Shown piece by piece: positions 40,149-48,745 of a DNA stretch of 64,000 bases. The stretch is from positions 831,588-895,587 of the forward strand of contig NZ_LFJC01000003.1 in NCBI RefSeq assembly GCF_002776695.1, read 5' to 3'. The position numbers and the translations under genes were made by a program. The DNA is from Bradyrhizobium nitroreducens (GTDB taxonomy: Bacteria > Pseudomonadota > Alphaproteobacteria > Rhizobiales > Xanthobacteraceae). The first letter of the stretch is position 1, and each line of letters starts with the position of its first letter. The notes below the pieces were generated by a model. It saw only the letters and a program-made list of their open reading frames with translations. It did no database searches and had not been told where the DNA came from.

Positions 40149-41207
40149 ATGACCACGATGGATCCCAGCTTCGACGAACTCGATTACGACTACGCCGCGT
40201 CCGTCGCCGGACGGGCTATGCGGAGCATGGCCGAACGGCGGATTGCGCCGACCCCGGCCAGTTTTGCCGTCTGGTTCCAGTATTTCGCGGGCGGCCATGA
40301 CGATCTGCGCAACGCCATCGATCTCCTGATCGACCATAATCGTCCCTTCGACAGCAGGACCAATCAGGACCTGTTCAGGACCTATGTCGCGCCCCAGGTG
40401 AGTGCCGCCGCTGTGGTCGACACGTCCGAGCGGCTGCAGGCCCTCATGGGGGCGGCCAGGGAATTTCTGGCGACCGCAATCGCTGACAACCATTCGCAGA
40501 TGCAGGTCATCAGCGAGGTCGCCGACCAGGGCAAGTCCGGCGTCGATCCGAAGGCGCTGGTTGCCCAGCTCATGAACGAGCTCGCCCGAGCCGCCACGAG
40601 GGCGACGCGCCTGGAAGCGGGCTTTGTCGAGAAGGCCCGCGAGCTCGACGTGATCCGCGACTCGCTGTCCAAATCCGAGGAGCGCGCGCGGACCGACACG
40701 CTGACGGGCCTCGCCAACCGGCGGGCGCTCGATGAATTCCTGCGCAAGGCGCAAGTCACCGCGGACTGGGGCGAGCCGCTCGGCGTGCTCCTGCTCGACA
40801 TCGACCACTTCAAGACCTTCAACGACGAGTTCGGCCATGGCGTCGGCGACCAGGTGCTGCGCCTGATCGCAAAGGTGCTGCGCGAAAAGGTGCGCGCGCA
40901 GGATCTGCCGGCGCGCTATGGCGGCGAGGAGCTGATCGCGGTGCTGCCGGGCGCCGATCTTGCCGCTTGCGTCGAGATCGCCGAGCATGTCAGGCGCGCG
41001 ATCGCCGAATGCAGGATCACCCGTCGCTCGACCGGCGAGACCTTGCCCCATATCAGCGTGTCGATCGGCGTGGCGCAGTATCGGGCCAGTGAAGCCATCG
41101 CCGATCTCATCGAGCGCTGCGACCGCGCGCTCTACCTTGCCAAGGGCGGCGGCCGCAATCGCGTGGTGACGGAGATCGAGCTCGATCGCGACGGGGCTGC
41201 GGGATAG
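40149..41207 (+). CDS. Diguanylate cyclase (soluble, GGDEF)
   Basis: 352 residues. The N-terminal half has no membrane segment and is mostly helical. The GGDEF domain (about 185-345) has DTLTGLANRRALDEFL, ILLDIDHFKTFNDEFGH and active site RYGGEEL. An inhibitory I-site RAQD lies five residues before it, so the enzyme is probably product-inhibited. It makes cyclic di-GMP in the cytoplasm. It ends 29 bp from the convergent membrane cyclase. Confidence 0.93.
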   Translation: MTTMDPSFDELDYDYAASVAGRAMRSMAERRIAPTPASFAVWFQYFAGGHDDLRNAIDLLIDHNRPFDSRTNQDLFRTYVAPQVSAAAVVDTSERLQALMGAAREFLATAIADNHSQMQVISEVADQGKSGVDPKALVAQLMNELARAATRATRLEAGFVEKARELDVIRDSLSKSEERARTDTLTGLANRRALDEFLRKAQVTADWGEPLGVLLLDIDHFKTFNDEFGHGVGDQVLRLIAKVLREKVRAQDLPARYGGEELIAVLPGADLAACVEIAEHVRRAIAECRITRRSTGETLPHISVSIGVAQYRASEAIADLIERCDRALYLAKGGGRNRVVTEIELDRDGAAG

Positions 41208-41236
41208 CAAGCGGGGTGAGGTGAAGCGACCGCGCG

Positions 41237-42940
41237 CTACGCGCTGGCCGCCATCATCATATCTGCCGCGCTGGTCTCGATCGCCTGCACCCCGTGCTCG
41301 ACGACCTTGTTGCGGCCGCGGTGCTTGGCGGCGTAGAGCGCGGCGTCGGCGGCTTCGATGAGATCGCCGGGACGCAAGGCCTCATTGGGCTTCGCCGCGG
41401 CCACGCCGATCGAGACCGTGACGATCATGTGGGCAGAGGTGATGTGGGGCAGGCACAGCTTCAGCACGGCCGCACGCACCAGCTCGCCGATTTCCACGGC
41501 GCGGTTCACATCGGTGTTCGGCAGCAGCAGGCAGAATTCCTCGCCGCCGTAGCGCGCCGCAAAGCCCATCGTGTCGGCGGCGATGCCGGAGAGCGACTCG
41601 CCGAGCCGGGTCAGGCAGGAATCACCTTCGAGATGGCCATAGGTGTCATTGAACAGCTTGAAATGATCGACGTCGATCATCAGCAGCGCGAGATCGCTGC
41701 CATACTGCTGCGCCCGCATCCATTCGAAGTCGAGCCGGCTCTGGAAGCCACGTCGATTGGCGAGGCCCGACAGCATGTCGATCGAGGCCATCACCGTCAG
41801 CCGGTCGTTGCTCGCGATCAGCTCGCGCTCGCGCTGGCTCAGTTGCGCAGCCATCGCGTTGAAGGCGCGGGCCAGCGGCACGAATTCGGCAGGCAGGCGA
41901 TTGCGCGCCGCGCGCGCCGACAGATCGCCCTCGCCGAGACGCTTGGCCATGTCTGCGAGCATCTCGATCGGCTTGATGACGAGCTTCTCGGCGGCGATCA
42001 GCGCGCCGAGCAGGACGAACACGACGACGAAAGCGAGCTGGAGATAGGCGGTGCGGATGTCGCGGCTCACCGCCGCGGACACCTTGTCCTCGTCGATGCT
42101 GGCGATCAGGCGGGCATTGGTGCCGGCGATGCGGATGTAGCTGACCGCGCGGCGCGAGCCGTCGGCGGCGAGGAAAGACAGCGAGCCTTCGTCCTGGTCC
42201 GACCGCAGCGCCTTGTCGGCGATCGCGGACATCAGCGGCATGTTGTCGAGCGGGCGGCCGACTGCGCTGTGCTGGTCGGCCGGCGCGGCGAGCACGGTGC
42301 CGGCGCTGTCGACCAGCACGGCGGTGATGCCGGCGCGGCCGCCGAGATTGTTCATCACCTTCGACATCCAGTCGAGATTGACGGTGGCGAGCACGACGGC
42401 GTCGGATGTGCCGCTGAAGGCGGACACCGGATAGACTGCCATCACGGTCGGCGATAGTACCGGTCGCGACAGGATGAAATCGCTCAGCACGAAACGCCCG
42501 GTTTCCTGCGCCTGCTGGAAGTAAGGCCGGTCGCTGAGGTCGAGGCCGACATACATGTTGTTGGTGGCGCATTGGATGCGTCCGTCCTGGCCGGCGATCA
42601 ACAGCGTGCGGATCCAGGGCAGGTTCGACGGCAGGCTCGCGCGCAGCACGTCGCAGCTCTTGCTGACGCCGCCGGCGGAGGCGCGGATGAAAGCTTCCGA
42701 TTTCAGGATGGTCTCGACCGACGAGATCACCTCACGCTGCGCATCGGCGGAGTGCCTTGCGACGGTGGTAAACTCAACCGTGGCCTGCGCGATCTGCCGG
42801 GTGCGGGTGTCTTCGAGCGAACGGATGCGCTCCAGCATCAAGGGCGCCACAAGAATCACGGCGAGCAACGCAAGCCGCGCCCGGATTCCGAGAACCTGCT
42901 TGAGTTTCGCTCGTTTGCGGTTGAAACTGACGCTTGCCAT
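41237..42940 (-). CDS. Membrane diguanylate cyclase with Cache sensor, HAMP and GGDEF
   Basis: 567 residues. Membrane segments at about 20-40 and 295-320 enclose a periplasmic dCache-like sensor (IRTLLIAGQDGRIQCATNNMYVGLDLSDRPYFQQA, FVLSDFILSRPV). A HAMP (MLADMAKRLGEGDLSARAAR) and a GGDEF domain with active site RYGGEEFCLLLP follow. No RxxD I-site is seen at the usual position, so product inhibition is not expected. The ligand is unknown. Confidence 0.93.
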   Translation of the reverse strand: MASVSFNRKRAKLKQVLGIRARLALLAVILVAPLMLERIRSLEDTRTRQIAQATVEFTTVARHSADAQREVISSVETILKSEAFIRASAGGVSKSCDVLRASLPSNLPWIRTLLIAGQDGRIQCATNNMYVGLDLSDRPYFQQAQETGRFVLSDFILSRPVLSPTVMAVYPVSAFSGTSDAVVLATVNLDWMSKVMNNLGGRAGITAVLVDSAGTVLAAPADQHSAVGRPLDNMPLMSAIADKALRSDQDEGSLSFLAADGSRRAVSYIRIAGTNARLIASIDEDKVSAAVSRDIRTAYLQLAFVVVFVLLGALIAAEKLVIKPIEMLADMAKRLGEGDLSARAARNRLPAEFVPLARAFNAMAAQLSQRERELIASNDRLTVMASIDMLSGLANRRGFQSRLDFEWMRAQQYGSDLALLMIDVDHFKLFNDTYGHLEGDSCLTRLGESLSGIAADTMGFAARYGGEEFCLLLPNTDVNRAVEIGELVRAAVLKLCLPHITSAHMIVTVSIGVAAAKPNEALRPGDLIEAADAALYAAKHRGRNKVVEHGVQAIETSAADMMMAASA

Positions 42941-43048
42941 CTTCGCTACCCACCCCGTCGAGCAGGGTAAAGCGAAGGGTTCAAAAACTCTTTCTTGAAC
43001 TCGGTAAAATTGGACTTACCCAGGTTACGACCTTAATCAATCGACCTC

Positions 43049-43738
43049 ATGACAGAAGCCAACGCCGCGCCGGTAACCGGCCATTCACCAAACGCGCTCG
43101 CCGCGGTCGAAGCCGAAATCGCCCGCGCCTGCAGGGATGCGCGACGCGATCGCGCCACCGTGACGCTGATCGCGGTGTCCAAGACTTTCGCCGCGGATGC
43201 CATTTCCCCGATCATCGAGGCCGGACAGCGCGTATTCGGCGAGAATCGGGTGCAGGAGGCCAAGAGCAAGTGGCCCGCGTTAATGTCTGCTTACCCCGGC
43301 ATCGCGCTGCATCTGATCGGACCGCTGCAATCGAACAAGGCGAAAGAGGCGGTCGCGCTGTTCGATGCCATCCACTCGGTCGACCGTCCGAGCATTTGCC
43401 AAGCGTTAGCCAAGGAAATCGAATCCCAGAACAAGCACCCGCAGCTCTTCGTCCAGATCAATACCGGCGAGGAGCCGCAGAAGGCCGGCGTCGCGCCCGG
43501 CGAGGCCGATGCCTTCCTCGCCAGCTGCCGCGACACCTATGGGCTGACGATCTCCGGGCTGATGTGCATCCCCCCGGTCGACGAGCCGCCGGCGGCGCAT
43601 TTCGCGCTGACCGCCAAGATCGCCGCGCGCAATGGATTGAAGAATCTGTCGATGGGCATGAGCGCGGATTTTGCGACAGCCATCATGCTCGGCGCCACGC
43701 ATGTGCGCGTGGGCAGCGCGATCTTCGGGCATCGGTGA
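43049..43738 (+). CDS. yggS: YggS family PLP-binding protein
   Basis: 229 residues. Fold-type III PLP protein of the YggS/PLPBP family, involved in PLP homeostasis rather than catalysis. The PLP lysine is in VTLIAVSKTFAADAI near residue 50. RVFGENRVQEAKSKW, LHLIGPLQSNKAKEAV and LSMGMSADFATAIMLGATHVRVGSAIFG are hallmarks. It lies 106 bp from the divergent cyclase gene. Confidence 0.96.
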   Translation: MTEANAAPVTGHSPNALAAVEAEIARACRDARRDRATVTLIAVSKTFAADAISPIIEAGQRVFGENRVQEAKSKWPALMSAYPGIALHLIGPLQSNKAKEAVALFDAIHSVDRPSICQALAKEIESQNKHPQLFVQINTGEEPQKAGVAPGEADAFLASCRDTYGLTISGLMCIPPVDEPPAAHFALTAKIAARNGLKNLSMGMSADFATAIMLGATHVRVGSAIFGHR

Positions 43739-43785
43739 GAGCTGCTGGCGACGGCTGCCCCACTAAGGTGGATCGACGAGGCTCG

Positions 43786-43928
43786 CTCTCGTGTCCCGGA
43801 CAAGCTGCAACGCCGAAGCGTTGCAGTGCAGAGCCGGGACCCAGAGCAACAAGGTACAATGCGGCGAAATGGGCCCCGGCTCTGCAGCGCACCGCTAAGG
43901 GCGCTGCGCTGCGTCCGGGGCACGTGCG
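43786..43928. repeat. Intergenic repeat (GTGTCCCGGAC / GTCCGGGGCAC)
   Basis: About 143 bp bounded by CTCGTGTCCCGGAC on the left and GTCCGGGGCACG on the right (inverted), with internal GAGCCGGGACCCA and GGCCCCGGCTCTGCAGCGCA. A second, inverted copy of the same family is at 47705-47834. Confidence 0.8.
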
Positions 43929-43959
43929 CGAAGTGCGATGCTCACAATGACGGCGACGT

Positions 43960-44745
43960 TTACACGAATCCCACCGACGCTTTCCCCAGGACGCCAAAAT
44001 CCACCGCGAAATGATCGCCGGCCTCGATCGGCAGCGGCGAATGGCACGTGCCCGTGGTCACCACCTGCCCTGCCCGCAAGGTGATGCCGAGCCCGGAGAG
44101 CTCGTTGGCAAGCCAGGCGAGTGCAACGCGGGGATCGCCGAGCACGTTCTTGCCGTGGCCGATATAACGCTGGCCGCGCAGCGTGATCTGCGGCCGTTCC
44201 TCGACGAGATCCATTGCGCGCCAATTCGCGGATGTCGCCGCGCCCAGCACGAACAGATGCGCGCAGGCATTGTCGGCGATGAGCTGCGCTTCGCCGGCAC
44301 CGGCGAAATCGACGAAGCGCGAATCCGGAATTTCGATCGCGGGATGCAAGGTGTCGACGGCGGCGAGCACCTCGTCGACAGTGTACGGCGTTGCGCGGGG
44401 CGGCAGATCGCGTCCCATGCGAAAACAAAATTCCGGCTCGCCGACGCGCATCGCGTTGCCCTTCATCGATGCGGTGCCGCCATCGGCAATCACGGTGTCG
44501 CTCATGATGCGACCGGCCAGCGGCCCCGCGACATTGATGTGCCTCTGTCCGGACTCGCTCGTTGCTGCGATCTTCCAGCCGAACAATTTTCCGGGCGATT
44601 GCGTTTCGAGTGCGGCCTGGATGGCGTAGCCGTCAGCGCGGCTCTGTGGCCGTAACTGTTCTTCCAGCGCATCGAGCTTGGTGCCGTCACGCCAATGCCG
44701 GTCGAGCACGCGCGATGCGGCCGCGATCTGATCCTTCCCGAGCAT
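43960..44745 (-). CDS. 2-keto-4-pentenoate hydratase/FAH family enzyme
   Basis: 261 residues of the MhpD-like branch of the fumarylacetoacetate hydrolase superfamily. Metal ligands are suggested by EPEFCFRMGRDLP (near 103) and PAIEIPDSRFVDF (near 135); KIAATSESGQRHINVAGPLAGRI (58-80) is also typical. Such enzymes hydrate or decarboxylate 2-oxo acids in aromatic catabolism, but no catabolic genes are nearby, so the substrate is open. It begins 6 bp after the L,D-transpeptidase gene. Confidence 0.85.
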   Translation of the reverse strand: MLGKDQIAAASRVLDRHWRDGTKLDALEEQLRPQSRADGYAIQAALETQSPGKLFGWKIAATSESGQRHINVAGPLAGRIMSDTVIADGGTASMKGNAMRVGEPEFCFRMGRDLPPRATPYTVDEVLAAVDTLHPAIEIPDSRFVDFAGAGEAQLIADNACAHLFVLGAATSANWRAMDLVEERPQITLRGQRYIGHGKNVLGDPRVALAWLANELSGLGITLRAGQVVTTGTCHSPLPIEAGDHFAVDFGVLGKASVGFV

Positions 44746-44751
44746 GTCCCC

Positions 44752-45345
44752 TCACCCGATGATGATTCTTGTTCTTGGTCCCAGCCGTCGCAGCAATTGT
44801 AGCATCGCCGCCTTGGTCATCGAGACGCAGCCCGCCGTCGGGCCGAAATTGTCGCGGGCAAGGTGCAGGAACACCGCGCTGCCGCGGCCGGCGACGCGCG
44901 GCCGGGTGTTGTGGTCGATTTCGATGATGAAGTCGTAGAGATGGTCGGCGCGCTTGAGCCGGTCACCGCCCTGCCCCTCGGGAAGCCGGATGCCCTGGTT
45001 GTAATGGCGGTCCCTGGGATCCTCGCACCAGGCGTCCTCGCCGGTGATGATCCGGGCCGGCAAGAAGCTCTGCGGACGGCTATGCCGGTCGCTCCGCCAC
45101 CACAGGCGCCTGGGATGGAAGCTGCCCCTCGGGGTGCCGCCGTCACCCTCGCGCTTGTTGGCGAGGATGCCGCCCCTCCCCAGTGCGACCGGGATGGTCA
45201 GAGCTCCGGCCAACAGCCAGCCCCGGCGCGGATTTCCGGCCGCAGGCTTAACGCGGATCGCGGACAGCGGTCCGGCACCTTGATTTGTGGTGTAACTAGC
45301 TGAAGCTGCTTTATTTTTCATGTGAACGTGTAATGTCGAATTCAT
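44752..45345 (-). CDS. L,D-transpeptidase (YkuD-like) family protein
   Basis: 197 residues at most. The YkuD-like catalytic core is visible at the C-terminus: FLHLARDNFGPTAGCVSM with the expected His and Cys, then a Leu/Arg-rich end. Earlier, GGTPRGSFHPRRLWWRSDR is also typical of this branch. A weak hydrophobic stretch (GWLLAGALTIPVALG) occurs before the domain. The start is uncertain: 45345 and 45321 are both possible, neither with a clear ribosome site. It would crosslink peptidoglycan or attach proteins to it. Confidence 0.82.
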   Translation of the reverse strand: MNSTLHVHMKNKAASASYTTNQGAGPLSAIRVKPAAGNPRRGWLLAGALTIPVALGRGGILANKREGDGGTPRGSFHPRRLWWRSDRHSRPQSFLPARIITGEDAWCEDPRDRHYNQGIRLPEGQGGDRLKRADHLYDFIIEIDHNTRPRVAGRGSAVFLHLARDNFGPTAGCVSMTKAAMLQLLRRLGPRTRIIIG

Positions 45346-45523
45346 TACAGGACATTCATCAAAACGCCCTGCTATTCTGGGTTAGAGTGCTTCCGGCTTG
45401 TGAATCGGTAACAGCCCACTACTTCAACACGAACAACAATAACAACAGCGACCCCTAAACTTCCCTCACGGCTGGGTGCAGCATGGATGCGCGCCGAGTC
45501 GGACCCCAAAAGGATGACCCCCT

Positions 45524-46210
45524 ATGGCCAATGCCCGCAAGATCCTGATCGTGGATGACGATACCGATCTGCGTGACACGTTGGTGGAGCAATTATCGCT
45601 GCACGAAGAATTCGAAGCCTCCGCCGTCGATACCGGCGCCAAGGGCGCGAGCGCCGCCAAGGCCAATGCCCCCGACCTTGTTCTGATGGATGTCGGCCTG
45701 CCCGACACCGACGGCCGCGAGGTAGTCCGCTCCCTGCGCAAGGGCGGTTTCAAGGCCCCGATCATCATGCTGACCGGGCACGACACCGATTCCGACACGA
45801 TTTTGGGGCTGGAATCCGGCGCCAACGACTATGTGGCGAAGCCCTTCCGCTTCGCGGTCCTGCTGGCCCGCATCCGCGCCCAGCTCCGCCAGCACGAGGC
45901 CAGCGAGGACGCGGTGTTCTCGGTCGGCCCCTACTCCTTCCGGCCCGGCTCCAAGATGCTCACCGCCGCCAATGCGCGCAAGGTGCGGCTCACGGAGAAG
46001 GAAACTGCCATCCTCCGCTTCCTCTACCGCGCCGGCCAGATGCCGGTGTCGCGCGAGACCCTGCTTCAGGAGGTCTGGGGCTATAATTCCGGTGTCACCA
46101 CCCACACGCTGGAAACCCACATCTACCGTCTGCGCCAGAAGATCGAGAAGGATGCCGCCAACCCGGAAATCCTGGTCACCGAAGCCGGTGGCTACAAGCT
46201 GGTGCCGTGA
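45524..46210 (+). CDS. OmpR-family response regulator
   Basis: 228 residues. Receiver domain with acidic pocket VDDDTDLR, phosphoacceptor in LVLMDVGLPDTDG (near residue 52), IIMLTGHD and DYVAKPF. The C-terminal winged helix includes LTEKETAILRFLYRAGQMPVSRETLLQEVWGY and LETHIYRLRQKIE. No kinase gene is adjacent, so it is an orphan regulator. A cyclic-nucleotide-binding protein follows 58 bp downstream. Confidence 0.94.
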   Translation: MANARKILIVDDDTDLRDTLVEQLSLHEEFEASAVDTGAKGASAAKANAPDLVLMDVGLPDTDGREVVRSLRKGGFKAPIIMLTGHDTDSDTILGLESGANDYVAKPFRFAVLLARIRAQLRQHEASEDAVFSVGPYSFRPGSKMLTAANARKVRLTEKETAILRFLYRAGQMPVSRETLLQEVWGYNSGVTTHTLETHIYRLRQKIEKDAANPEILVTEAGGYKLVP

Positions 46211-46268
46211 TACGCTTGAGGGGCGTGCGAATCGTTTTAGATCGCATGCCCTTGAGCCTCGGATCTGA

Positions 46269-46712
46269 ATGTCAATCGACGACGACGTAGCGCTTCTCGA
46301 GCGAGTCCCGACACTGCGCCTGTTGGGCGACGCCTCGTTGCGCATGCTGGCGATCGGCTCCGAGCAGCGCGACTTCGTTCGCGGCGATACCCTGTTCAAC
46401 CTCGGCGACGCCGCCGATGCCGGCTTCGTGGTCCAGCGCGGCGCCTTCCGGGTCGAGGACGGCGCAGGCGCCGAAATGATCGCCGGTCCCGGCGCGTTGA
46501 TCGGCGAGCTTGCGCTGGTGGTGCCGATGAAGCGGCCGTCGAGCGCGATCGCGCTGGAGCACTCCTCCGTCATCCGCGTCGCCCGCAGCCTGTTCCAGCG
46601 CGTGCTCGAAAGCGATCCGGCGGCGGCGGTGCGTCTGCGTGACGAATTCGCGGTGCGCTCGAGTCAGATCGCCAGCGACATCCTGATGGCGGGCGCCAAG
46701 CTGACGTCTTAG
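46269..46712 (+). CDS. Cyclic-nucleotide-binding-domain protein
   Basis: 147 residues consisting of one cNMP-binding domain (about 10-125) with FVRGDTLFNLGDAADAGFVVQRGAFRVE and GPGALIGELALVVPMKRPSSAIAL (phosphate-binding cassette). There is no DNA-binding domain, so unlike Crp/Fnr it cannot act alone as a repressor or activator. The Arg of the classical cassette is present in KRPSSAIA. Co-directional with the response regulator upstream. Confidence 0.85.
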   Translation: MSIDDDVALLERVPTLRLLGDASLRMLAIGSEQRDFVRGDTLFNLGDAADAGFVVQRGAFRVEDGAGAEMIAGPGALIGELALVVPMKRPSSAIALEHSSVIRVARSLFQRVLESDPAAAVRLRDEFAVRSSQIASDILMAGAKLTS

Positions 46713-46718
46713 CTCTCT

Positions 46719-46757
46719 CGTCATTCCGGGCGCGCGCAGCGCGAACCCGGAATGACG
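46719..46757. repeat. REP hairpin (TCATTCCGGG type)
   Basis: CGTCATTCCGGG(C)GCGCGC...GAACCCGGAATGACG, near-perfect 15-bp arms. It lies between the convergent CNBD and xthA genes, where it can end both transcripts. Confidence 0.85.
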
Positions 46758-46765
46758 ACGGAGGT

Positions 46766-47581
46766 CTAGACCTCCAGCGTCACCGTCACAGGCACATGGT
46801 CCGATGGACGCTCCCAGCTCCGCGCGTCGCGCAAAATCTTGAAATCGCTGACCGCATCCTTCAGCGCGCGCGAGACCCAGATGTGGTCGAGTCGGCGGCC
46901 GCGGTCGCCGACGGTCCAGTCGGCGGAGCGGTAGCTCCACCACGTATAGACCTTCTCCGACATCGGAATGCGGTCGCGTGCGACGTCGACCCATTCGCCG
47001 GCTTCGAGCGCCGCCTTAAGCTTCTCCGTCTCGACAGGCGTATGCGAGACAACCTTCAGAAGCTGCTTGTGCGACCACACGTCGTTCTCGTGCGGGGCGA
47101 CGTTGAGATCGCCGACCAGGATGTGACGATCCTCGCCGCGCGGATGCAGCGGCTCGCACGCTTTCATCTCGTCGAGGAAGCGAAGCTTGTGGTCGAACTT
47201 CTCGTTCAGCGCGGGATCTGGAATGTCGCCGCCGGCGGGCACGTAGAAATTATGCAGCACCAGCGGCTTCGCGATGTTGGCCTTCGCGCCGAACGACACG
47301 GAAATGTGCCGCGAATCCACCTTGTCGCAGAAGGTGCGGATGTCGGTCGACTCGAACGGAATCTTCGAGACGATGGCAACGCCGTGATAGCCTTTCTGCC
47401 CGTTCAGCGCGACGTGCTCATAGCCGAGCCGCTTGAAGCGCTTCAGCGGAAAGGCATCGTCGATGCACTTGGTCTCCTGGAGGCACAGCACGTCCGGCCG
47501 TGCGCTCTTGAGGAATTTCGCGACCAGGTCGATGCGCAGCCGCACCGAATTGATGTTCCAGGTTGTCAGGGAAAAACGCAT
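46766..47581 (-). CDS. xthA: Exodeoxyribonuclease III
   Basis: 271 residues, EEP fold. Catalytic residues are in TTWNINSVR (residues 7-15), VLCLQETKCIDDAFP near 32, GDLNVAPHENDVW near 150 and the C-terminal SDHVPVTVTLEV. It acts as an AP endonuclease and 3'-phosphatase/exonuclease in base excision repair. Its first codon MRFSLTTW is a typical start. Confidence 0.96.
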   Translation of the reverse strand: MRFSLTTWNINSVRLRIDLVAKFLKSARPDVLCLQETKCIDDAFPLKRFKRLGYEHVALNGQKGYHGVAIVSKIPFESTDIRTFCDKVDSRHISVSFGAKANIAKPLVLHNFYVPAGGDIPDPALNEKFDHKLRFLDEMKACEPLHPRGEDRHILVGDLNVAPHENDVWSHKQLLKVVSHTPVETEKLKAALEAGEWVDVARDRIPMSEKVYTWWSYRSADWTVGDRGRRLDHIWVSRALKDAVSDFKILRDARSWERPSDHVPVTVTLEV

Positions 47582-47644
47582 GGGAAATGCGTCTTAGCAC
47601 GGATTGGTGCGGGGAAAATGCTTGTCCACAGCGAGCTCTCGTAG

Positions 47645-47668
47645 GTGGGCAAAGCGAAGCGTGCCCAC
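47645..47668. repeat. Short hairpin repeat GTGGGC...GCCCAC
   Basis: GTGGGCAAAGCGAAGCGTGCCCAC: eight-base palindromic ends around GAAGC. Common in Bradyrhizobium intergenic regions and part of the REP-rich xthA-lolA spacer. Confidence 0.6.
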
Positions 47669-47704
47669 GTCTTTTCGAGCTTGGCGAGGCGAGCGGGGGG
47701 CACA

Positions 47705-47834
47705 CTCTCGTGCCCCGGACGCTGCGCGGCTCGAAGTGATGCGCTGCTGATGAGGGGCTCATTTGAGCCGCGCACTGGGTCCCGGCTCTGCGCAGCAACG
47801 CCAAGAACGTTGCAGCGCGTCCGGGACACGAGAG
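47705..47834. repeat. Intergenic repeat (GTGCCCCGGAC / GTCCGGGACAC), inverted copy of the 43786 element
   Basis: About 130 bp starting CTCTCGTGCCCCGGACGCTG and ending GCGTCCGGGACACGAGAG, with ACTGGGTCCCGGCTCTGCG inside. It shares its motifs with the element at 43786-43928, turned around. Confidence 0.8.
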
Positions 47835-47835
47835 C

Positions 47836-48651
47836 TCAGCCCGGCGCCGGGCCGTAATTGGTGAAATCGATCTTGAACATGCTGGGATCGAGCTTCTTGC
47901 TCGAATCCAGGTTGTAGACCGCGATCGTGGTGTCGTAGCCCTGCGGATCGGTGACGGTCCATTGCTTGAGCTGGCCGTCCTTGGCGCCGAACATCAGCAG
48001 AAGGCGGCTGGTGCCGACCAGGGCCTGCTTCTCCTCGATGGTGACGCTGACGAAGACGTCGTCGGCCGAGACGCCGACGACATTGGTGTCCTTCATCAGG
48101 TCGATGCGGTCGGACAACAGGAAGCGCAGCGGCGTCTGCGACAGTGGATAGACGTCCTGTGTCGCGAGCTTGCGGTCACGCACCACCAGGGACGAACCAT
48201 CGGCGACGATGTCGATCGGGCTCGGCGCGTCATATTCGAAGCGGACCTTGCCCGGCTTCTGGATGTAGAAATCGCCCTGCGTCTTGCTGCCGTCGGGGCC
48301 GACCTGGACGAAATTCCCGACCAGCGTCGACAGCGATGACAGATAGGCGCTGACCTTGGCGGCCTGTGCCTTCTGGTTGGCGTCGAAGGTCTGGAAGATG
48401 CTGCTCGGCACGTTGCGGCGCGGATCCGGGATCACCGGGTTCGGCGGCGGTTGCGTCGCGCCGGTGACGGCGGGCCCACCGCCTCCGGATTGAGCACCAT
48501 CGCGGCCCTTCGGCGCGGGCTTCGGCACGGGAACGGTCTGGGCGAGGGACGAAGCGGTCACCATCGCGGCGGTGACGAGCAGCACGCCGGCCACGCGCGC
48601 GCCTCGCGCAGCGATGGTAGCAGCGAATCGAATGTCCAGATGTCTGATCAA
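47836..48651 (-). CDS. lolA: Outer-membrane lipoprotein carrier LolA
   Basis: 271 residues. Hydrophobic signal segment about residues 17-37, then a 70-residue Pro/Gly-rich linker unusual for the family (longer than in Escherichia coli LolA), then the LolA barrel: YLSSLSTLVGNFVQVGPDGSKTQGDFYIQKPGKVRFEYD (about 102-140), FLLSDRIDLMKD and LKQWTVTDPQGYDTTIAVYNL. It carries lipoproteins across the periplasm. Located next to ftsK and xthA, as in other Rhizobiales. Confidence 0.92.
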   Translation of the reverse strand: MIRHLDIRFAATIAARGARVAGVLLVTAAMVTASSLAQTVPVPKPAPKGRDGAQSGGGGPAVTGATQPPPNPVIPDPRRNVPSSIFQTFDANQKAQAAKVSAYLSSLSTLVGNFVQVGPDGSKTQGDFYIQKPGKVRFEYDAPSPIDIVADGSSLVVRDRKLATQDVYPLSQTPLRFLLSDRIDLMKDTNVVGVSADDVFVSVTIEEKQALVGTSRLLLMFGAKDGQLKQWTVTDPQGYDTTIAVYNLDSSKKLDPSMFKIDFTNYGPAPG

Positions 48652-48745
48652 CGCGTCGTCCTGTATGGCTAGGCGCCTTTTAGCGTGATTTCGGGCAAAA
48701 GCAGATATCGATTTTGCGTGAAATGATGTGTCGAGGCTCCTCGCC

